Under the pieces are notes generated by a model. The model searched no databases and was not told the DNA's origin. It saw only the letters and a program-made list of their open reading frames with translations. 64,000 nucleotides of DNA, taken from contig CM043960.1 of the NCBI GenBank assembly GCA_014529385.2, positions 28,103,896 through 28,167,895 of the forward strand. Reading direction: 5' to 3'. How positions within the stretch are numbered: position 1 is the first letter of the stretch; each line of letters begins with the position of its first letter. The translations under genes and the position numbers were made by a program. This stretch comes from Adiantum capillus-veneris (taxonomy: Eukaryota; Streptophyta; Polypodiopsida; Polypodiales; Pteridaceae). Positions 44,631 through 56,348 of the stretch are shown here, piece by piece.

Positions 44631-47429
44631 ATGATCCTTAGATGGTGAGTAACCTAGTGCGTTTTTAGAGCGTTCTTTTTCTAAGATTTGTCTCTCCATT
44701 CCATTTACACCTTAGCAGTGAAGCAGCTAGACACAAGGTTTAGTGCTTGATAGAGTCTAGAAATCGAGGACTTGCTAGATCTATTCTTGAGAGGTAAAGA
44801 GCATTGTGAGTGAGATAGCCAAAAGCATTTCATTCTCCAATTTTCTCTTTGTTTTCAGAGTGTTGTACCATTTTTCGTTTCGACTTTATTTTGTACCGTT
44901 GTGCTTGTTTTTGTTTCATGTTTCATTTCAGTACTTAGGAGTAGGGTAAGTAGAAACTACCACCATCAAATTTGGGCTAAAAGATTGAGAGAAAAAAGGG
45001 TGAAAACCATATTTTGGCCGAAATGACCATAACTCTGAAAATTTGAAAATTTGATGGTAGAGATCTCAAAAGTGATCCAAATTCAAAAATTTGTGGATCA
45101 AGGGTATTAGCAAACTCTCTAGAAGTAACCTGGAAAGTCTGGCAAGAATCTGTGGAGGAACATGGATCGCGATCCATGTACCCCAGAGACCATTTTGGTG
45201 AAAAGTGACCAATTACAGTGAGCATCAGTGGGAAACTGCTCTGATCAAGTTTGCTTGAAAGAAAAACTCAAAAATCACTTCAAAATTGGTTGTTAGGGCA
45301 AAAATAGTAAAAGAGGCATTGCAGACACAAAATTGAGCAAATCTTGAGATTTTGGGATCCAAATTCAAAAAGGGGCGAGATTGGCTTCTATAGGGCATAA
45401 AGAACCAACATAACAAAATTCATGAAAAAATGCTGTCAGACATGGATCGCGATCCATGAACCTTTTTGGCATTTGGGGCTAATATTTGACAAGTACATTC
45501 CTGATATCATTTGGAACAACTTTGCCAAAAGGGACCATGTCAAAAAATTGAAAAAAGTTGGTCAAAATAGCCAAATACAGAAACTAGTCAAAAACCGTAG
45601 GGCAAACAGAAAAACTCACTTTTGAGTAGGAAAAATTTGTCCAAATTCAACAAGATTTGGGGAAGAGTATCACCATAACATGAACTTCAAGCTGACCAAG
45701 TTTCATGTCAAAATGTGGTCAAACATGGATCGCGATCCATGTACCTCATGAAAAAATTTTGAATTTTTTTTTGGCTGATATTTGAGCAATGGATAGCTGA
45801 CACATAGACAAACACTTTTCCCAAAAGAACCATATGCAAAAAACTTGTAAAAAGTGGTCAAAAGAGCCAAAAACAGTTCATTGTCAAAACTTTCACAACA
45901 GACTGTAGAAGTCAGATTTGGTTGGGCAAAATTGATCCAAATTCAGAAATTCTTGGTGAGCAGTCTACAAACATCATAAGCTATCAGCATACCAAAAATT
46001 CAGATCCAAAAGTGGTGGAACATGGATTGCGATCCATGTATCCTTGAGAAATTTTTGAAAAAAATATTTTCAAGCCTGTAGCAGAGACCATTGTGAACAA
46101 AAGTCTCCAAAGAAATTTTGTCAAAAAAGTCCAAAAAAGTCATCAAAAGAGTCAAAAATTGTTCAAAGAGAAAAACCCTAAAACAGACCTAGGGATTGAC
46201 TTTTGCTTGACCTAAAGTGGTCCAAATCATACAAAAATCATATAGCAGGGATCAGGAGACCAAGGACAAGTTGTGTGCCAAGTTTCAGTGCAATCTGACA
46301 CATAGGTACATGGATCGTGATCCATGTTCCTTTGTCACAAACTGATACCATATTTGCACCATAGCTAGAGCCCATCACAAGGAGTGTAGTGGTCTTTTCA
46401 AAACTGAATTTGGATATCAAAAACCTGTCCAAAACCTCAAAACTGCAAGGTACTCTGAGCAAGTGCCAGAATTGACCCAATTTTCAATCTAGAGGTCCAT
46501 TTTCAAAAATTTTGCTACCATAGGATCTCCTAATCATGCTGAATCTAATGATACCAAGAGAAGTCAATTTGGGCTCCAAACATAGATCGTGATCCATATA
46601 CCCATAGTGACAGCTTGACGCGAAACTTTCCAGATCAGGAGTGCTTACACAAGAAAACATATCCCCATGTCCTGTTTTGGAAAACATTGAGCAAATTTGG
46701 GTCAAAAGGGAGCAAAACAGGTGACACACAAAAAACCGCAGTGCAGACCTAGTATTGGGTATTTGACTTTTCAAAACAAGTCCAAATCCAAACATATTTG
46801 AGATTTAGCTTGTGGACATAGTCAGGAACAAACCCCTAAGAGGACAAGTCCAGATGTGGTTGAACATGGATCACGATCCATGTGCCTCAACCTCAAAATT
46901 TGCTGAAAATTGGTATATAGCCTGCTTATGAGCTTGTCTACACAAAGTGAAAATTTGAAAAAAAAATTTGACAAGAAACATGGATTGCGATCCATGTACC
47001 TCTCAACATAGTGGGGGTATCTGACTTGGTGATCTTGTAGACATACTTGAGTACATCCCAAATCTAAAGTTTGAGCTAAAAATACCTTCGGGAGGCCAAG
47101 ATACAAGCCAAAGTTCCTGTGTTCTGGTCGTGAGACTGTTTTGAGTGTTGTTTCAAGTGCACTTCACCAAAAGTGCTCTAACTTTTGATAGACAACTCCA
47201 AATTGAGTCAGGTATAGCTAGGAAGAAAGCTTGCGGGTTTTAAAGCTGAATTTTACTAGGTTTCCTAAATCCAAACTTTTAGGGTACCCAAGACCAGTTT
47301 ACAGAAACCAAAAAAGTCACAAATTCTTGACTTTTGACAGACCTTACCAGGGGAAAAAAGAGATAAGTTGCACTAAGCCAAAGTGGGCTTGTCAAGGACA
47401 ATCTTGAGAGATTTGAGTGATCCTTAATC
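44631..47429 (+). repeat. Gypsy-2 leader: degenerate tandem array of about 285-bp units
   Basis: This 2.8-kb untranslated leader lies between primer site and gag. From about 45000 it is a diverged tandem repeat. Neighbouring units share blocks such as AAAAAGTGGTCAAAAGAGCC, CCAAATTCA and AAGTGGTGGAACATGGAT. Short frames occur but none is supported. See the palindromes listed separately. Confidence 0.8.
45160..46997. repeat. Eight 20-bp palindromes at near-regular spacing
   Basis: ACATGGATCGCGATCCATGT-type sites start at 45160, 45440, 45723, 46020, 46308, 46579, 46864 and 46978. The spacing is 280, 283, 297, 288, 271, 285 and then 114 bp. Variation is mostly in the central bases (CG, TG, CA). 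The copies at 45440 and 46579 have small arm changes. Each copy encodes Met-Asp-x-Asp-Pro-Cys when read from its ATG on either strand. Confidence 0.95.
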
Positions 47430-49220
47430 ATGATAAATCATTCACCACCAAGGTTTTCTACTCCACTCCGAGACATAAAGAACGCAAGAAACACTACAAT
47501 GCCGACAACAGAGGGACTGGGAGAATACCTAGAGGAGAAGCATTCATTGATCAACAAACCGAACGTGAGATTCATCAAAGCCAATGAATCCATGAGAGTG
47601 CTCACAGATTATGCTCATGAGGGATCGTATAGATTCACAAACGGGGATCCATATATCTTCTACAAGTGTGAAGATCCCTATGCTAGGGAGTTGACCACCC
47701 ATAAAAACCTCTATGCATTCACATATACAGATGCCCACAGAGTGCAAGTTTTAATGGTAGATAAGTATGAGAGAGAGTACAAACTTGTAGATCCAATTGA
47801 CTTAGAGTGATACACACACAAGGGTACTCCGATCTCTACTTACTTTCATCCAAAAAAGAGGCTAGAGTACACTTCAGAGAGGATTCCACCAAGATTTTCT
47901 CCAAGACGAGAGGAGAGCATGAGAGACTTTTTTCCAAGAGACCACGAATCGATTAGATTGGTGACTGAACCCCAATGATTAAGACCATATCAAGTGGCTC
48001 AATGTGTCAAAACAAAGTACGATGGGATAGGGGACCCATTTACTCATGTCTCACTCTTCAAACAAGTTTTGAGAGCTGAACAGATTGTAGATTTCCATAC
48101 TCAGTATGAAGGATTCGGGTTGACATTAGAAGGAACAGCTTTGACATGGTTCCAACCTCTAAACAAAGATGATTTTCCAAACATAGCAAAACTCTTAGAA
48201 GAGTTTGTAGAGGAATTCTCTAAAAGGGGAATCAAACATAACACAGTGTCCCAAATGTATGCTTTCAAACAAAAAGCGAATGAAAGAGTGAAGGAAACTT
48301 TGCTTCGCCTTAAAAAATACATTGATAGATGTCCTGTGAGAGAGTTATCGCAAGATGAGAGATTATCAGTTCTCTTCATAGAGGGCTTGAGAAATGAAAC
48401 TCTCAAAAAGGACCTACATTTGAAAGGATGCACAACATTTGAGCAAGTCACTAGAGAAGCTCTATATCTAGTTGACATTTGCAAGGCCTACGAAGAGGTG
48501 AGTGAAGATATAGACAACGTGACTAGTAGTACCTCATCTCCGAATAGCGAATCAACTACAAAGAAAGATGTTCAAGCTCATTGGGAACCAATCATTGATC
48601 AAGTGGTCGAGGGGGTGATTAGAAGAATAAACCAGGGCTACAAGCAAAACCTAAATGTACGACATCCTCAATTGAGGATATGCAATACTTGCGGAGGGGA
48701 TCACCCCACTCCATGGTGTAGCACTCAGCCAAAGCCACAATGTTTGGTAGGACAACAACCACCACTTTTGAATGATGGGAGAGGGATAAGCAACTACACT
48801 CAACCAACATATATGCCACAACCCATGAGAAACGAGTATTCCATGGATGCGAATACGCTCATGTTCATAGCCAATCATTCACAGGAGTATGGTTCAAAGA
48901 GCATCCTCATAAGGCAAGAACAACCATTAGCTGGATCACCAGTTATTGTAAAACAAGAAGGTCCATGCTATGAGTGTGGAGGTGATCATTGGGCACGAAG
49001 TTGTCCAAAAAAGGGTCCACAAATAGAATTATTTGTATTCTATGAATGTTGTGGTATAGACCATCTACGCCAACACTGTGCTAAAAATGCAGACTACAAA
49101 GGGAAAGCAACAATGAATGTTGTAGGCGTGATGCCTTCTTCAAGCGGATCTGAGGTAGAACCCACCATTCCTTTTGACTCAAGCTCAAGCTTAAGAAGCT
49201 TCCAAAAACAAACCAGTTGA
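47430..49220 (+). pseudogene. Gag of gypsy-2, one frame with internal stops
   Basis: The N-terminal block (47430-47810, FTYTDAHRVQVLMVDKYE) and the main block (47994-49220) share a reading frame, separated by TGA codons at 47808-47810 and near 47976. The Gag domain has FHTQYEGFGLTLEGTALTWF and FSKRGIKHNTVSQMYAF, with LFIEGLRNETLKKDL after it. Zinc knuckles of C-X2-C-X3-H-X4-C form are CNTCGGDHPTPWC and CYECGGDHWARSC. A third has lost its first cysteine (YECCGIDHLRQHC; gypsy-1 has CDGCTIDHLIPHC). It packages element RNA in active relatives. This is the best-preserved Gag of the family here. Confidence 0.92.
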
Positions 49221-50062
49221 AAAAGCCACAGTTCCTGTTCAAACAGAATTTGAGAACAAACCGATGAGAATCTTCGGAAGAAGATCATGGAAAGGCAAAT
49301 GGGACAAAATGAACTTGAAGAGGCTGAAGGAGAAATCGGCTTTGGAAACTAAACTGAATCAAACAAGAGAGCAGCTTAGACAAGAGAAAGAAAGGAAAAA
49401 AAACACAACGGGACCTAAAGAGTCAAAGACTAACTCTAGAGGTTCAGTCTTGGTTGACAAAGTGGTTGAACCTTTGGATGCAATCTTGAAAGCTTATGAA
49501 GCTAGGCTAAAACCCAACCAAACCCAAGAGGATAGATGGCTAACGTACCCTCATCCAGGGTATGAAAAAGAGAGGTTACAAATGTGCAAGGAGCTCATCT
49601 AGACGATTGAAGCTTAGTATGGAACCACATGTTCCAGATGCTCCAAAAATGGAGGTGCTAATCCGCGACAAAGTTCAAGAATTGGAGAGCCAGGGTATTG
49701 TAAACAGAGACCAAGGAGGATCAAAATTTGAGGCACCTTTAGATACAAGGGAAGCAGCCAATACCACAGATGGGGTGGGCTCACAAGCAGTGATGCCTAT
49801 TCCAGAGGTAGAAGAACCGTGGCCACAATCTTCGTGGGAATCAATCAAAAACCAAAAAGATGGTAGTGCTATCTTACAGTCAGCAACTATTCGTGAGATA
49901 AATATGGATCATGAATTTTTCCTAGGAGATATACGATCTCTATATGGGGATGTTGGGTCTGTCGCATCTGAAGAGAGTAAACCACGCTCTCTAAAGACTT
50001 TGCCATCTTTCATAGGAGAACTCGAAACAAAATCGGAGGTTAAAAAGGTAACTTCTCACTGA
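49221..50062 (+). pseudogene. Gypsy-2 Gag-protease spacer
   Basis: The frames 49264-49602 and 49562-50062 match gypsy-1 8357-7680: a coiled-coil-like start (ALETKLNQTREQLRQEKE), then VLVDKVVEPLDAILKAYEAR, YPHPGYEKERLQMCKELI, and later RDKVQELESQGI and DIRSLYGDVGS. A TAG after KELI and a frameshift break it. It is probably part of the Gag-Pol polyprotein. No catalytic motif was seen. Confidence 0.7.
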
Positions 50063-50077
50063 AAAGCCACACCAAAA

Positions 50078-50650
50078 ATGATGGATACCAAGAGCTTGCA
50101 TGAATTGATGTCTTCTCCTATACAATGCACACTTTATCTCTCAGAGCTACTGAAAATTAGACGGCATCTATGGGGCCAAATGGGCCAACACCTGGAAAAC
50201 ATGGGGTTGAAAATCCCTTCTCATGACCAACTTGCGGACAAAAACATGGATGACACCTCACCAAAGAAGCGACACACAAAGCCAGTACCGGTAAATAAGG
50301 TGGGTGACTATTGTGAAGGAGACAAAGGAAACACCACCTTACCACTTGAGTACAAAGGCGTAAACACGGTTGCTATATTAGATAGTGGGGCAGGAATTTC
50401 CATTGCAACCAAAGAGATATGAAAAAAATGGGGAAAGCCTGCTCTTAGGAAAACTTGAATGAAACTATAATTAGCGGATGGATACATTGAGAAACCGATT
50501 GGAATATTAGAACAAATAATTGTATCCTCGTGTGGCATTGAGTATGAGCACACCTTTTCCATAATGAATTTGACATGAGCAGCAACTTTGATATCATATT
50601 GGGCAGACCATTCATGGGTCAGCTCAAAATGGTACAAGACTAGGGCTATG
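50078..50650 (+). pseudogene. Retropepsin of gypsy-2
   Basis: The frame at 50078-50422 ends with EYKGVNTVAILDSGAGISIATKE; Asp-Ser-Gly is at 50381-50389. After a stop, the rest continues in mixed frames (IGILEQIIVSSCGIEYEHTFSIMN, then a part reading ILGRPFM) to about 50640. The enzyme would process Gag. It pairs with gypsy-1 7330-7023. Confidence 0.8.
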
Positions 50651-50661
50651 ACTATATCTAC

Positions 50662-51294
50662 TTGAGACACAAAGAGGTCATAACAAAAATACGTGTCAAA
50701 GATCATTGTTCTAGAGATCTAGTGCGAACCCCGGGGGAGGACTTAATTTCCGCCACTGATTTCGAAAGCAAAGCGTATATTTGGATGTACGGAGCTCCTG
50801 ATAGTGGACATCTTAGAAAACAAGATTGCATCCTAGAGCGTGTAGTAGAAGATGATGCATATGTACTAGAGCCATTCCCACAGGAGTTATTTGAACCCTT
50901 TGGATGGGATCAAATACTGGCGACTCTTGATGCCTGCAAGAATGAGGTGACCCTTACTAAGTTTTGCGATGAAGATGGGTATGATATAGCTCCCTTGTTT
51001 ACGATAAAGGTGTTGAAGGAAGCTAATGAGGTTTATGAGTGTGAAAGCAGAAAAGTTGAAACAGATAGCTACTTCATGGAGCATGATGCCAAAGTACACA
51101 TGAAGGAAGAAGTGCAACAACGAGAATATGTCATCATTGACATACTTGAAGAATCGGCAAAAGCTATTTCAAAGAAGCCGACTCTAGAAAAAGTGCAAAT
51201 GAAAGTAGATGAAGGAGAAAATCTTCCAAGTTCAACGAAAAATCTTCAACAAACGCAATATCAAAAGAAGAACAAGGACAAGGAAGAAGATTGA
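50662..51294 (+). pseudogene. Gypsy-2 linker ORF after protease, 210 codons
   Basis: This frame is open through YVLEPFPQELFEPFGWDQIL, ATLDACKNEVTLTKFCDEDGYD and a lysine/glutamate-rich tail. In gypsy-1 the same block stands before RT. Here RT, RNase H and integrase are absent: the next frame, 51362, belongs to the 3' ORF. The length of the gap (about 70 bp) implies a deletion of the whole enzymatic pol region or its ancestral absence. Confidence 0.6.
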
Positions 51295-52866
51295 TTGTCT
51301 CCTACAATGATCAAATTTAGCATATGCGGAGAAACAGGACTCAAAATCACATGTTCAGCTGATGGATCCAAAAGCGACAAAGAATCTAATGACTTATGGA
51401 ACGTGGATCATGATGGGAAAGCCACCAATCAATGAGCTAGAAGAAACAGTTTACACAAGTTCAAAAATGCCAATTCCTAGCTTCAGAGTGGCAGAAGCTG
51501 TACTCAAATTGAGTACCGGGGAGTATAAGGATACACTCAACATAATTGACTCCCATCAAATCAAAGAGAGTCTGATCCTGACAGAAAGCTAGAGGAACAT
51601 CTTCTTTCAACCACAAGGAAAATCTTCAGCAACAACAACATCAAAAATCCCAAAAGCACCTCAAGTCAATGCAAAAAAGGAGCAACCAACCATCGCGGAA
51701 AAAGGTAAACACTAAAGTATATCAACCTCGCCAAACAACTTTACCTTCAACGAGCTTCCATCAAAATTTCTCGCGAAGCCTCTACGTCAAGAGCCACACC
51801 ATCAACAATGCAATGGAAACCAAAGCAAAAAGTCTATCGACCAAAGTTTCCATCACAAAAAATCATCCAGAAGAAGCCAAAGAATGTCAACCAAGTGTTG
51901 GTATCCAAAGAGCTCATCCAAGTCAAATACCCAGTTTGGATACATGAAACACGGGTTCAACCACAACAACAAAAGATGATAGGGTGGGTAGCATCAAATG
52001 AGTCAATCGCTACTCAAGGCTACTTCGAAGGAAATATTAATGTGTGGGCCAAAAAGCCTAAAGTAACAGCCTGGATGTACTCACCTCAAGAAAGAAGTTC
52101 AAAAATGAGCAAGCCAAGCTATCAATGGAATAAAAACAACTCAAGCGGGAGAAAGAACAACAAAAGGCAAACAAAAAGACCTTCCAAGCGGGCAACACAA
52201 AAAGTTTGGGTACCGAAATCAGACTTCAACAAAGATACCCAACACAAACAGGTAAATCAGCGAATGATTCCAGTTAAGCTACTTGAAGCACAAGCATTCT
52301 ATGCAAGTAACACTCAAATATGGTTACCAAAAAGTGTAGCTCAATCTGGAACAACCAAGAAAAATCATGCAGAACAAGCTTCTACACCAAGGCAAGCAAT
52401 GATCACCAACAGCCAACACAAGCCAAATGAAACCAAGGTTGCTACAATCTCTAGATGGATACCTCATCATCAACTTCAAAATCAAGGCTTCTACAACGGA
52501 AATCATCAAATCTGGCTACCAAAGACTAGTGTCCATCAAGTTATCGAGAAAAAGAAGAAAATGCCAAAGACGGTCACACAAGGACCAAACACAAGGTGGG
52601 TTCCAAAATTGCCAGTAGAAACTCAATCAGAGAAAACCCACACATCTCAACAACCGCTCCTCATGCAAGATAGCGCAAAGGCTACATCAAGCCCTATCAG
52701 AGCTGAAGGACTTATTCCACAAAGCAGTGTGAACATACGACAAGCAAATCAAGAAGAGCCAACATATGCCAACCTACTAAAAAAAATGGTGGCATCAAAA
52801 GACCAAAACAAGGGAAAATGCCTAAATTTTCAAAACTTATGGAATTGGGTTTCTGGCCTTGAATAG
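51295..52866 (+). pseudogene. Gypsy-2 3' ORF with W-x-P/QGY repeats, unrecognised
   Basis: The frame 51362-51592 starts MDPKATKNLMTYGTWIMMG and includes FRVAEAVLKLSTGEYKDTLN. After a stop, 51669-51947 and 51808-52866 (352 codons) are lysine/glutamine/threonine-rich. About five diverged repeats contain W-V/I-P, then Q-G/A-Y/F-Y/F-x-G/S-N, then I-W-L-P-K: GWVASNES..QGYFEGNINVW, EAQAFYASNTQIWLPKS and RWIPHHQLQNQGFYNGNHQI, with short forms KVWVPKSDF and TRWVPKLPV. The gypsy-1 3' ORF holds similar words. It is strongly basic, with no membrane segment. It might bind nucleic acid, but that is a guess. Confidence 0.55.
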
Positions 52867-53034
52867 TAAGTCCAAGTCGCCATTAAAAATAAATGGCATA
52901 AATGTCAGAGTCGGACAGCTAAGCCACTAAATGATCGAGGCATTAGTCCCCAACCTTCATGTAATATTCTCTATGGTCGAAGCATCTTAGTTATTCTAGG
53001 TACTGCTCAAGCTAGAAGAGTTGAGTATAATTAA

Positions 53035-53425
53035 CCTTTCTGGTATGTTCTGTTGCAGTTTTCAGGACCTTTTTCATGATGGATCGTGATTTTGGTACCT
53101 TGTCGGATTGCAACCAGACTTGCTAGGATAGTGCCCCTAGGTGTCCTAGACCTCCTCCTAAAGTTTCGTTGCAATTGGAGTCCGTTCGAGTGCCGAAATG
53201 GCATGATGACCTAGAGCTGTGAGAAAGGATATAGGTAGATTTCCCTCATCATTGAGTGTTGGTTTGCTTGTAGAGTTGTTGTGTTTGCTTGTTAAGGTTC
53301 ACTTCGTGAGATTGACGATCTCATAGAGTCTCCGTGCCCCATCCGAGTCACTTTCCCTGAGTATTGACATTATGTTAGTGTCGGAAAGCTATGCTATAGA
53401 CGTCTATCGCGACGACCCGCTAACA
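53035..53425 (+). repeat. 3' LTR of gypsy-2, 5'-truncated
   Basis: It aligns with 44225-44610 of the 5' LTR from ACCTTTCTGG to CCCGCTAACA. Sequence before it (52870-53034) does not match the 5' LTR, so its U3 part is lost or replaced. Copia C leader resumes at 53426 with TGTACC. Confidence 0.85.
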
Positions 53426-53893
53426 TGTACCTTTTGTGGAGCCGATTTGGTTTGTTTCTGGCAGTCCCGACCGTTTCTGAGACTCGGTTCGGAGGCCCTT
53501 TCTGAGACTGGCTGGTTTCTTGTGTGCATAACCTTTTGTGAGGGTCGATAGCATGAGGTTTTCTTGAGTTGGGGGATTCTCGAATATTGAGATCCTTTCG
53601 GTGATACAGGTTGTTGGAGTACCCTTTTTTCATGGCCTCGCCATAGGACATGTATAGAGAGGTCTAGGTGCATTTGACGCCGTGTTAGCAGTCTTGGGTC
53701 AGCTTTTGACTCTTTATGCACAGTTAGTGGTTGATGCGCCTACCGTATGTTCTGACAACATTACTTTTTTATGCATTACTGATCTCTTGTGATAGTTTTG
53801 GATTGAGATTCTGTCAGTTTTTCTGGGGGAACTCTATCGAATTTTTTCCAGAATTACCAATTTTTATTGCCATATTATCTTTAGCTTGCAGCC

Positions 53894-54981
53894 ATGTCAT
53901 CTAGTGGTGAAAAGGATATTTACAATATCCGAAAATTTGATGGGACAAATTTTGCTATCTGGAAAGAGCAAATTCAAGATGTCCTTATACAAAAAGGCCA
54001 GTTGGATCCTATCATGGAGCGCTTAGAGGACAGGTATATAGATGTTGAGTGGGAGAAACTTGATGCCAAGGCCAAATCTACCCTCCATTTGCATTTGGCC
54101 AAATCTGTGTACTTTACTATATTTGGAGAAAGAACTGCTAGAGATGTATGGGATAAGTTGTGTTCCAGTTATGGAACAAAAGTGACACTAATAAGGTTTT
54201 CTTGATGAAGAAGTTGTTTGGCCTTCGTATGAAGAAAGAGGGCACTATTTCTACTTACATTAATGAGTTCAATATCATTTTCACTCATTTGACCACTCAG
54301 GGTTTCGTCTTCGATGAGGAAATCAAATGTATCTCCTTGCTATGCAGTTTACCCTCGTCTTGGGATATGTTTTGTACTACGATTAGCAACTCAACACCTG
54401 GTACCGGTCTAGTGTACAATGATGTCCTTGGGAGTTCGTTTACCGAGGAGATTTGCAAGAAATCTCTCGAAGGCAAGGAGGATGGTGATGCGTATGTTCC
54501 TAGTGATAGATAGAGGGGTCGCACTCAAAGTCGTGCCAAAAGCGAGGAAAGTGGGGGCTCACGCAGTAAGTCTTGGGGTTCTATGCATAATGTTGAGTGT
54601 TATCACTGCCATAAAAAAGGGCATGTGAAGAAGGATTGCAGGAAATGGCAGCAAAGCAAGAAGGATAAACAATCCGGTGAAACTTCTAAGTCTGATGATT
54701 CAAACAAGGGCAAAGCAAAGTTAGAGGAGATCAATGTGCTAGAGTCTTCAAGTGCTCCTATTGTAGAGACTCTTCCAGTGGTTGTTATGCCACTTACCTC
54801 GGACGTATTGGTCTTCACAGTTGATCTATCTGTCGAGGCTCTTGTTACAGAAGATGCGCATTATGCACAAAATTGGATAGTAGATTCTGGTGCGATTTTC
54901 CATGTGACACCACATAGAGAGTGGTTCTCTACTTATTCTCACTCTTGTGGCAAAGTAAGACTTGTGATGCTTATGAACTAG
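53894..54981 (+). pseudogene. Gag and protease start of copia C
   Basis: It begins MSSSGEKDIYNIRKFDGTNF, the N-terminal Gag domain of plant copia elements. It shifts frame at about 54170-54200 into NKVFLMKKLFGLRMKKEGTI, and has a TAG near 54511 before the R/S-rich nucleocapsid. The zinc knuckle CYHCHKKGHVKKDC is intact. The protease site reads WIVDSGAIFHVTP (about 54875-54915), keeping Asp-Ser-Gly. The start codon follows the split leader. It is more distant from copia A/B than those are from each other. Confidence 0.92.
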
Positions 54982-55479
54982 ACATTGAGGGTGTGGAAAA
55001 CGTCAAATTGCATCTAAGGAATGGAACACACTTTACTTTATGTAACGTCAAACATGTGCCCAAGTTGACTAAAAGCTTGATTTCTATTGGTCAGCTTGAT
55101 GATTTGGGCTACAACACCACATTTGGAAATGGTTCTTGGATAGTACGCAAAGGTAATCTTATTGTACTCAGAGGTCAAAAGCATGGAACCTTGTATTCCA
55201 TGCATGTGTCAGATGTTGGTCATGATTACATATCTATAGACGAGCTACCATCTACTGAGTTGTGCAATTGCCAGCTAGGTCATATTAGCCAAAAAGGAAT
55301 GAGAACTATGACTCGTTTTGGCTACTTACCTGTCTTGTCTTATGTTGACTTTCTTGTTTGTGAGCATTGTATCTATGGCAAACAGACTAGGTCTGTGCAC
55401 TTACCATTGGGTCAAAAGCGAGTTGAACCTCTAGATTTAGTGCTTAGTGATGTTTGTGGTCCTATGCCAACCAAATCTC

Positions 55480-55517
<38 letters not shown>

Positions 55518-56334
55518 CTATTTTGTGACATTCATAGATGACTCTACTCGAAAGGTATGCGCATATCCTTTGAAACATAAGGATCAAGTTCTTCCTGTGT
55601 TCCAAAATTTTTTATCACTCGTTGAGAATCAGTCTGGCAAGAAACTCAAGAGGTTGTCGACTGACAATGGTGGAGAGTAAATGAGTTTGACAATTTCTGT
55701 GCTAAAAGGGGGATTAAAAGGTAGTCTACTGCACCATACACACCATCTTAGAATGGAGTTGCTGAGCACATGAATTGTACAATTTAGGAAAGAGTCACAA
55801 CCATGCTTTCTAGGGAAAGTCTCACACAAGGCTTTTGGACAGAAGCCGTCTTGACCGCAATGCACATTATAAATCGTTCGCCTAGTACGCCATTGAATTA
55901 TGAGATTCCAAAAGAATTATGGTCTAAACATAAGACCCACTATGACCATCTACATGGTTTTGGTTGTGAAGCTTATGCTCACGTGCCTAAACAACTTCGC
56001 CAAAAGTTAGATCCAAAGTCACACAAATGTATTTTCATTGGATATGGTGCAGATGGAGAGATGGGATGTCGTCTCTGGCACCCGGAATCTCGTCAAGTCA
56101 TCTGTAGTTCAGATGTGATCTTTAATGAGTCGAAGCTGCATAAACAACTTATCAAGGAAATAGAAATTCGGAGACTCACTTTTGAGGATGTTGCCTCAGA
56201 GACAGTGAAATCAACTCAGCGGGCTAGCGATGTACCTTCCACTAGCAATGCTCTACAGGGAGCAGATAGCCATGGTCAAGGAGTGAGATGGTCTACTAGA
56301 GTCTCTCGTCCACCTACGCATTTTTAGTCAAGTC
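54982..56334 (+). pseudogene. Pre-integrase and integrase of copia C, with a 33-G run
   Basis: The frame 54921-55541 gives VKHVPKLTKSLISIGQLDD and LGHISQKGM...CEHCIYGKQTR, then SDVCGPMPTKSLGG and 33 consecutive G (55482-55514) before the YFVTFIDDSTRK block. STDNGGE with the second catalytic Asp ends at a TAA near 55678. The Glu region is degraded (stops within PYTPS.NGVAEHMN). The C-terminal frame at 55803-56327 has AMHIINRSPSTPLNYEIPKE and FGCEAYAHVPKQLR. The G run is where related copies have only SLGG codons. Confidence 0.9.
55482..55514 (+). repeat. Homopolymer of 33 G inside integrase
   Basis: It sits exactly at the GG of the conserved S-L-G-G codons. It may be a replication expansion, a G-quadruplex former, or an assembly or sequencing artefact. 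Confidence 0.9.
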
Positions 56335-56348
56335 TTGATTACATCACA

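Noticed and set aside
45160-46997. CRISPR array, suggested by regular palindromes
   Set aside because: The spacing is about 285 bp, the units are homologous to each other, and the context is a plant retrotransposon leader.
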